Assembly (NCBI GenBank): GCA_031278965.1
Contig: JAITJJ010000208.1
Coordinates: forward strand, 1 to 20,470
Length of the DNA: 20,470 bases
Origin: Deferribacteraceae bacterium
GTDB lineage: Bacteria > Chrysiogenota > Deferribacteres > Deferribacterales > JAISNW01
Direction: 5' to 3'
In this document: positions 15,488 to 20,470 of the stretch, one piece after another
Numbering within the stretch: the stretch's first letter is position 1
How the letters are laid out: the number at the start of each line of letters is the position of its first letter
The notes under the pieces: model-generated
Database searches by the model: none
What the model was told of the DNA's origin: nothing
What the model saw: the letters and a program-made list of their open reading frames with translations, nothing else
Translations under genes and position numbers: made by a program

Positions 15488-15958
15488 ATGAACATAATAT
15501 ATCCGGGCACCTTTGATCCGTTCAGTTTAGGGCAGTTGGATATTGTGATAAGGGCAAGGCAGATATATGATACCGTCACGGTGGCGGTTTCCGATAATCC
15601 CCGTAAAAATCCGATGTTTGCCTTTGAGGAACGCATAGAGATGGCGCGCCTTGCGGTGGATGAGTATGACGGAGTAGAGGTAATCGGCTTTACCGGGCTT
15701 CTGGTTGATGTTATGCGCGAACGCGGCATAAAGTTTATGCTTAGAGGGATAAGAGGGATGCTTGATTTTGAATACGAGTTCCAAATGGCACAGGTGAACC
15801 GCTCCATGCTCTCAGAATTTGAACCGATCTTTTTAATGCCGGGCGAAAAATATATGGTGTTAAGCTCCACTTTTATCAGGGAGGTGGCGGTTTTAAACGG
15901 CGATGTGTCCGGCTTTCTCCCCCCAAAGGTGGCAGAATATATAAAGGCGAAAATTTAA
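15488..15958 (+). CDS. coaD: Phosphopantetheine adenylyltransferase with His-to-Gln in the nucleotidyl-transfer motif
   Basis: A 156-residue CoaD of normal length; it transfers AMP from ATP to 4'-phosphopantetheine in coenzyme A synthesis (cytoplasm). YPGTFDP (5-11), NPRKNPMFAFEER (38-49 region, with Lys40), LRGIRGMLDFEYEFQ (85-99), SSTFIREVA (126-134) and GDVSGFLPPKV (138-148) all match the family. The exception is the TxGH motif: the usual TNGHID is SLGQLD here, so the His corresponding to E. coli His18, which contacts the ATP phosphates, is Gln16 (codon CAG). The Thr equivalent to E. coli Thr10 (Thr8) is kept. G-rich sequence (15480-15484) lies 3 bases before the ATG. The TPR gene begins one base after the stop. 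Whether activity is retained is uncertain; the rest of the protein looks under normal selection. Confidence 0.93.
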   Translation: MNIIYPGTFDPFSLGQLDIVIRARQIYDTVTVAVSDNPRKNPMFAFEERIEMARLAVDEYDGVEVIGFTGLLVDVMRERGIKFMLRGIRGMLDFEYEFQMAQVNRSMLSEFEPIFLMPGEKYMVLSSTFIREVAVLNGDVSGFLPPKVAEYIKAKI

Positions 15959-15959
15959 T

Positions 15960-16718
15960 ATGCATAGGGTTCAAGAGGGAATAAACGCTTATCTTGAAGG
16001 GGATGTAAACACCGCCATAAAACTCCTTACAGGCTATATCTCCGACAATCTTCCTCCCCAGGGGCAGGCATACTATTATCTGGGGCTTGCCCACTGCGTT
16101 ATCGGCAAGAATACAGAGGCGGGCGGGTATTTTTCCAAAGCTCTGGAGTTGGAGCCGGAAAAAGGGATGTATCACTATAAGCTGGCTCTTGTATACTCCG
16201 ATCTAATGCTCTTTGAACAGGCGATCCCTCACCTCCTTAAAACCCTTGAACAGAACCCGCAGCATGTTCGCGCTCGCTTTGTTCTGGGAACCATCTATTT
16301 TAAGACAGGAAACCTTGAAAAAGCGGTTGAGGAATTTCTTTCCATCACCCGCCTCAGCCCTGATTTTGCTCAGGGCTACTATGAACTTGGGCAGACCCTC
16401 TTTTATATGGGCGATACGGACAGGGCGTGCGGCGCTCTGAAAAAAGCGGCGGAGCTTGCCCCGGAAAATAGACTCTATTATTACCGTCTGGCTCAAATAT
16501 ATTCCGTTTCGGAGAACGGAACAGAAGAGATGCTTTCAAATTTTGAGAAGGCATATGAGCTTGGAATGGATGACTTGCCGTTTTTATGCCATTATATTAT
16601 CGCCCTAAAAGGCGCGGGGAAAAAGGGTGAGGCGGAAGCTATTCTTGCAAAGGCGGAGGAGATTTATCCGACACGTCCGGAACTTTCCGCACTGAAAGAG
16701 GTTTTTAACAAACCATGA
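15960..16718 (+). CDS. Tetratricopeptide-repeat protein
   Basis: 252 residues made almost wholly of about seven TPRs, at roughly 1-33, 35-68, 69-102, 103-136, 137-170, 171-203 and 204-237. The central ones are canonical, for example YYYLGLAHCVIGKNTEAGGY and ALELEP, then YHYKLALVYSDLMLFEQAI. There is no signal peptide or membrane segment, so it is probably a cytoplasmic protein-binding scaffold; the partner is unknown. Its ATG is one base after the coaD stop with no strong Shine-Dalgarno, and its stop overlaps the hisD start (ATGA), so the three genes are translationally linked. Confidence 0.9.
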   Translation: MHRVQEGINAYLEGDVNTAIKLLTGYISDNLPPQGQAYYYLGLAHCVIGKNTEAGGYFSKALELEPEKGMYHYKLALVYSDLMLFEQAIPHLLKTLEQNPQHVRARFVLGTIYFKTGNLEKAVEEFLSITRLSPDFAQGYYELGQTLFYMGDTDRACGALKKAAELAPENRLYYYRLAQIYSVSENGTEEMLSNFEKAYELGMDDLPFLCHYIIALKGAGKKGEAEAILAKAEEIYPTRPELSALKEVFNKP

Positions 16719-17980
16719 AAATTATCACAAAAAACGATCCCTATTTGCAGGATATAATAAACCGGGGCGGCGCCTATGATGCCGAATACCTTACAAAAAC
16801 AGCCGAAATCATTGAAAAAGTAAGGAGAGAGGGCGACGGCGCCCTCCGATATTTCTCTGAAATCTATGACGGCTTTTCACCAGATCGCTTTGAGATCGAT
16901 AAAGGCGAGCTTATCACCGCATATAACACCTTGAACCCCGCATTAAAAGAGGCGCTTGACGGGGCGGCTAAACGCATAGCCGACTTTCACCGACTCCAGA
17001 TTGAAAAGAGTTGGTTTATAGAGGATGCCTATGGGAGCATATTGGGGCAGACAGTTGCCCCGGTCGGACGGGTAGGGGTTTATGTCCCCGGCGGTAAAGC
17101 CGCTTATCCGTCATCTGTTTTAATGAACGTTATTCCCGCAAAGGTGGCGGGGGTTAAAGAGATATGCATGGCAACCCCCGCTCCAAAAGGGGAGATAAAC
17201 CGGACGGTTCTGGCGGCGGCGCATATAGCAGGAGCGGAGAGAGTCTTTTGCATAGGCGGAGCGCAGGCAATAGCGGCGTTTGCATACGGCACCGAGAGTG
17301 TTCCGAAGGCGGATAAGATAGTGGGCCCGGGGAATATCTATGTTGCTCTTGCCAAAAAGTTGGTTTACGGAGCGGCAGGTGTGGATATGCCGGCGGGTCC
17401 CAGCGAGGTTTTAATCATAGCGGACGATACCGCAAAACTAAACCTTGTTGCGGCGGATATGCTTGCTCAGGCAGAGCATGATGAGCTTGCTTCAGCCAAT
17501 GCCATAGTATACTCCAGTAGCCGGGCGCACGACTTGGAGAGAGAAGTTGCCCGGCAGATTCTAACCTCTGATCGGAGAGAGATCATTGAAAAATCCGTAA
17601 ATGAAAGGAGTGCAATAATAATAGCGGAAAATTTTATGCAAGCCGCGGAGATTGCAAACGCCATTGCCCCGGAACATTTGGAGCTTCATATTGCATCCCC
17701 TCTGGAAGGGTTAAGATATATCAGGAATGCGGGGGCGGTCTTTTTGGGCGAGTATTCCCCGGAAGCGGCGGGAGATTATACGGCCGGAACAAACCATGTG
17801 CTCCCCACCGGCGGGTGCGCCCGCTTTTCTTCCCCCCTTGGGGTCTATGATTTTATAAAGAGAACGAGTGTGATATATTACACAAAAGATACCCTGTCCT
17901 CCCAGAAGGAGTGGCTTTGCGATATATCCGCCGCCGAAGGGCTGTACGCCCACCAAAATTCCGTGCGCCTTAGGGAGTAG
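16715..17980 (+). CDS. hisD: Histidinol dehydrogenase
   Basis: A 421-residue HisD, the zinc enzyme that oxidises L-histidinol to histidine in two NAD-dependent steps. The zinc ligands correspond to Gln252, His255 (AQAEHDE), Asp354 (AGDYTAGTNH) and His413 (GLYAHQNS); the catalytic Glu-His pair is Glu320-His321 (APEHLELH). YVPGGKAAYPSSVLMN (123-138), GPGNIYVALAKKLVYG (204-219) and VDMPAGPSE are also intact. The ATG overlaps the end of the TPR gene by 4 bases. No other his gene is present in the window, so the pathway genes are dispersed here. Length and residues are normal. Confidence 0.97.
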   Translation: MKIITKNDPYLQDIINRGGAYDAEYLTKTAEIIEKVRREGDGALRYFSEIYDGFSPDRFEIDKGELITAYNTLNPALKEALDGAAKRIADFHRLQIEKSWFIEDAYGSILGQTVAPVGRVGVYVPGGKAAYPSSVLMNVIPAKVAGVKEICMATPAPKGEINRTVLAAAHIAGAERVFCIGGAQAIAAFAYGTESVPKADKIVGPGNIYVALAKKLVYGAAGVDMPAGPSEVLIIADDTAKLNLVAADMLAQAEHDELASANAIVYSSSRAHDLEREVARQILTSDRREIIEKSVNERSAIIIAENFMQAAEIANAIAPEHLELHIASPLEGLRYIRNAGAVFLGEYSPEAAGDYTAGTNHVLPTGGCARFSSPLGVYDFIKRTSVIYYTKDTLSSQKEWLCDISAAEGLYAHQNSVRLRE

Positions 17981-17992
17981 GATAACGATATT

Positions 17993-18616
17993 GTGGGAAT
18001 AGATTTTTTAACAATTATTAATCAGGTTTTGATGGCTGTTTTTGCTCTGCTTGCCATAACAAACCCTTTCGGCAACCTCCCGGTTTTTATCTCCATGTCG
18101 GATGACCTTGACGGATCCGCGCAGGCAAAACTTTTTCGCCACATCGTATTTACGGCCTTTGCCATAGTCCTGGTGTTTGCCTTTATCGGCACGCTGATAA
18201 TGGATAAATTCTTTCAGGTCACCCTGTCGGAACTGCGCCTTGCGGGTGGGATTATCCTTATCGTTATGGGGATTAAAAATCTCCTTGCGCCGCGGGAGAT
18301 GAAGGAGCATAAATTAATCTCTCCGACGGATGCGGTTCATGAAAGGATTATCCCTCTGGCGTTCCCTATGCTTGTGGGGCCGGGCACACTATCCACAGTT
18401 ATTGTGCTAAGGCATGAAGCGGGGCTTATAATAACAGTATTCTCTATTGTCACCACTTTTGCGTTTATGCTCCTACTCTTCAGCAAAGCAAATCTGATAG
18501 AGCGCCTTTTAGGTAAGCTCTCCCTCTTTGTTCTTTCAAGGATAATGCAGGTTTTTATAGTGGCGATCGGTGTAAAGTTGATGGTAGTAGGGATAGCGGA
18601 TCTGTTTTTAAGATAA
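17993..18616 (+). CDS. MarC family integral membrane protein
   Basis: 207 residues with about six membrane helices (8-32, 50-70, 81-99, 118-140, 145-165, 183-206). Family motifs are ITNPFGNLPVF (22-32), RLAGGIILIVMGIKNL (82-97) and IPLAFPMLVGPGTLST (120-135). MarC/UPF0056 proteins lie in the inner membrane; their function is unsettled, and the early link with multiple antibiotic resistance has not held up. The start is GTG at 17993, 12 bases after hisD, with AGGA (17979-17982) 10 bases upstream. It is the last gene of the coaD operon and faces the GGDEF-EAL gene. Confidence 0.88.
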   Translation: MGIDFLTIINQVLMAVFALLAITNPFGNLPVFISMSDDLDGSAQAKLFRHIVFTAFAIVLVFAFIGTLIMDKFFQVTLSELRLAGGIILIVMGIKNLLAPREMKEHKLISPTDAVHERIIPLAFPMLVGPGTLSTVIVLRHEAGLIITVFSIVTTFAFMLLLFSKANLIERLLGKLSLFVLSRIMQVFIVAIGVKLMVVGIADLFLR

Positions 18617-18642
18617 GAAAACCGGAATGCCCCCCTGTAAAA

Positions 18643-18662
18643 AGGGCACCAGGGAAAGCCCT
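18643..18662. terminator. Bidirectional intrinsic terminator between marC and the GGDEF-EAL gene
   Basis: AGGGC (18643-18647) and GCCCT (18658-18662) form a stem with a ten-base loop. On the - strand it runs directly into TTTTTA, a good U-tract for the GGDEF-EAL gene ending 24 bases upstream; on the + strand it is followed by CATTTTCT and, further on, TTTTTA, serving marC. A competing stem GCCC/GGGC starts at 18629. Position between convergent genes supports the call. Confidence 0.55.
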
Positions 18663-18685
18663 CATTTTCTATGATTTTTATAAGG

Positions 18686-20470
18686 CTAATTATATACCGG
18701 ATGGATGGCTTTCCCAAAGTCTGCTGAATTCATAGGTTCAAGGTAGTATGTTCCCTGGGCGTAATCACACCCTGCTTCCGCTAAAACCGCAAGATGCTCA
18801 GGGGTTGAAACCCCCTCCGCGCATACCTTTGCGTTTGCGGCGTGGGCTACCATAACCAGAGCCAGGGCGATGGTCCTTTTCAGGTTATTTTCCAGAAAAG
18901 TGATAACAAGCTCCTTATTTATCTTTACCATATCCACATTCAGTTTCTGAATAATATCTATGGATGAATACCCGCCGCCGAAGGATTCAAGCGCCACCAT
19001 AACATTGTTTTCCCGCAGCTGATTTAATATATTCTCATCGTGTTCAAACTCTTCAATCTGTCCCGCTGTTTCAAGGAGGATGCGGAAGCCGGAGTTAAAG
19101 GCATCTCTGGCGATGGGAAAGAGGAAGTCTAAAAATGCAGTGTCGCGAAATTCAAAATGACTGACGTTTATACTGATAATAAAAGGTTTTACCGCTCTGT
19201 CCCACATTTTTACATCGTTTAAAGCGGTTGAAATTATCCACCTCTCTAAAGCCTCTATACTGCCGCTGTGTTCCGCTAAGGGTATAAACACCTCCGGAGG
19301 CACCTGCCCGTATTGGGGGGAATTCCAACGGGCAAGCACCTCCGCCCCTGCCCATTCGCCGGTTTTGATATCTACTATCGGGTGATAAAGGGTAGCAAAC
19401 TCTTTGCAGCCATCGTTAACGGCTTTGCGCAGGGCAAATTCAAGCCCCATCCCGTTTATATCCGCGGTTTCGCTGACTTCCGAAAACATAACGGAGGCTT
19501 TCCCGCTTTTTTTCACCTTATACATAGCCAGATCCGCCGCCGCTAAAAGCTGGTCCTTGGTATCGCCGTCTCTGGGGAAAGTGGCAACCCCGATACTTGC
19601 TGTGCAAAAAAACTCATCTCCATTTAATATCCAAGGTTTTGAAAAGCGGGCAACAAGTTCTGCACAAAATGTTTTTAATTCATCAGGCAGGAGGGCGGAT
19701 GTCAGGATAAGGAATTCATCCCCTCCGAAACGGTAAGTATGGCGGTTTTCATCATTAAATTCCGATAAAAATGCTGCAACTTGGAATAAAAGCTCATCCC
19801 CCTGTTCGTGCCCGAAGGCATCGTTTATATGTTTAAAGTTATCCAGATCAATAAAAAACAGGTGGCCGAAAGAGCTATTCTCTTTGACCTTCTTAACGGT
19901 GGCATCAAAATCGTTTTCAAAACTGCGCCGGTTTGATATCCGAGTAAGGGTATCAAAGAGGGCAAGTTTAGTGATTATCTCTTCCTTCTGTTTCAACTCG
20001 GTTATATCAATATTTGTCACCACGTGCGCTAAAAGCGCCTCTTCCCATTCAAATACGGCGCTGAATGCACGAATCCACCGCCCGTCTCTTTGTCTCTGAT
20101 ATTCCCAAACATAAATTTCCTCTGAGTACGGATCACGCTCTGACATTATGCGTTTCGGGCAATATTCACACTCCTCAACTTTATCTTCATAAAAGGTCAG
20201 AAAACAGGTTTGTCCTAAAATCTCATCCGCTCCCCCGTAGGGTTCCGCAAGCGATTTGTTGACGAATAAAAGCTCGTTTGTATAATAATCCGTAACATAT
20301 ATATCAACACCGGTTTTGTCTATGGCTTTTTCCAGAGACGCCCTCGCATTATAGCGCAGCTGCTGCAGATACTCCTGCTTCACCTTATTCATAACAAGCG
20401 CGAGTGCGGTGTTCAGAAGAAAATTCTCTTTGGCGGTCAGCTTTTTTCGGGAATTTTGAAGGAACAGCCC
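18686..20470 (-). CDS. PAS-GGDEF-EAL cyclic-di-GMP protein with degenerate EAL, N-terminus beyond window
   Basis: Counting from an internal Met at 20392: a PAS domain (about 20-133) with a CEYCP cysteine pair (75-79), a GGDEF domain (about 140-305) and an EAL domain (about 315-560). The cyclase signature RFGGDEF (221-227) and FFIDLDNFKHIND are intact, so c-di-GMP synthesis is plausible. The inhibitory I-site RxxD is absent; its place holds DENR. In the EAL domain Glu351, Asn409, Glu441, Lys490, Glu526 and Gln546 are kept, but the DDFG pair is Glu469-Ser470 and the Asp of KID is Asn492, so phosphodiesterase activity is doubtful. The frame stays open for 26 codons upstream of that Met to the window edge, with plausible helical sequence (TAKENFLLNTALALV) and no Shine-Dalgarno before 20392, so the gene probably begins outside the window. 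Confidence 0.87.
   Translation of the reverse strand, partial: GLFLQNSRKKLTAKENFLLNTALALVMNKVKQEYLQQLRYNARASLEKAIDKTGVDIYVTDYYTNELLFVNKSLAEPYGGADEILGQTCFLTFYEDKVEECEYCPKRIMSERDPYSEEIYVWEYQRQRDGRWIRAFSAVFEWEEALLAHVVTNIDITELKQKEEIITKLALFDTLTRISNRRSFENDFDATVKKVKENSSFGHLFFIDLDNFKHINDAFGHEQGDELLFQVAAFLSEFNDENRHTYRFGGDEFLILTSALLPDELKTFCAELVARFSKPWILNGDEFFCTASIGVATFPRDGDTKDQLLAAADLAMYKVKKSGKASVMFSEVSETADINGMGLEFALRKAVNDGCKEFATLYHPIVDIKTGEWAGAEVLARWNSPQYGQVPPEVFIPLAEHSGSIEALERWIISTALNDVKMWDRAVKPFIISINVSHFEFRDTAFLDFLFPIARDAFNSGFRILLETAGQIEEFEHDENILNQLRENNVMVALESFGGGYSSIDIIQKLNVDMVKINKELVITFLENNLKRTIALALVMVAHAANAKVCAEGVSTPEHLAVLAEAGCDYAQGTYYLEPMNSADFGKAIHPVYN

Noticed and set aside
15488..15958. CoaD as a pseudogene because of the His-to-Gln change
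   Set aside because: Full length, all other motifs intact and part of a tight operon; a functional variant is more likely.
1..20470. CRISPR arrays, tRNA/rRNA genes, transposases, phage genes
   Set aside because: No direct-repeat array, cloverleaf-like segment, transposase motif or phage protein was found on either strand by reading.

Overview
The window comes from a Gram-negative (diderm), chemotactic bacterium of intermediate G+C. An LptD outer-membrane LPS transporter shows the outer membrane, a methyl-accepting chemotaxis protein shows taxis, and a GGDEF-EAL protein shows cyclic-di-GMP signalling. The gene mix recalls Deltaproteobacteria or Deferribacterota-type genomes, but nothing here fixes the phylum. 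I see no tRNA, rRNA, CRISPR array, insertion sequence or phage gene.

Layout. (1) Positions 1-357: an A+T-rich left edge with the 3' end of an unrecognised gene, then a strong sigma-70-like promoter. (2) Positions 358-5524, + strand: a tight operon of housekeeping genes: an AcuI/YhdH-type reductase, accD, folC and lptD (gaps of 12, 4 and 6 bases). (3) Positions 15207 down to 5695, - strand: an MCP, a membrane protein with LRV (variant leucine-rich) repeats, and four consecutive oversized prepilin-like genes (called P1-P4 here, in order of transcription). (4) Positions 15488-18616, + strand: the compact operon coaD, a TPR protein, hisD and marC. (5) Positions 20470-18686, - strand: a PAS-GGDEF-EAL protein that runs off the right edge. 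A probable bidirectional terminator lies between regions 4 and 5.

The housekeeping operons supply malonyl-CoA (accD), polyglutamylated folates (folC), LPS export (lptD), coenzyme A (coaD) and histidine (hisD). The unusual part is region 3. P1-P4 each have a type IV prepilin-like N-terminus but are about 400-430 residues long, where typical pilins have 130-200. Their predicted extracytoplasmic parts contain 8, 12, 8 and 6 cysteines, always an even number. P1-P3 share a motif ending in a cysteine at nearly the same position (residues 211, 212 and 219), which points to duplication of one ancestor. P2 has Gln where pilins have the conserved Glu5, as might be expected of a tip subunit. No assembly ATPase, platform protein, secretin or prepilin peptidase is in the window, so the set must use machinery encoded elsewhere. 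The LRV protein just upstream is predicted to hold its repeat solenoid in the periplasm and could be a partner. A perfect 8-bp hairpin covers the ribosome binding site of P1 and may control the cassette.

Other points of interest are a CoaD in which the nearly invariant catalytic His is Gln, and a GGDEF-EAL protein with an intact GGDEF motif but a degenerate EAL active site.
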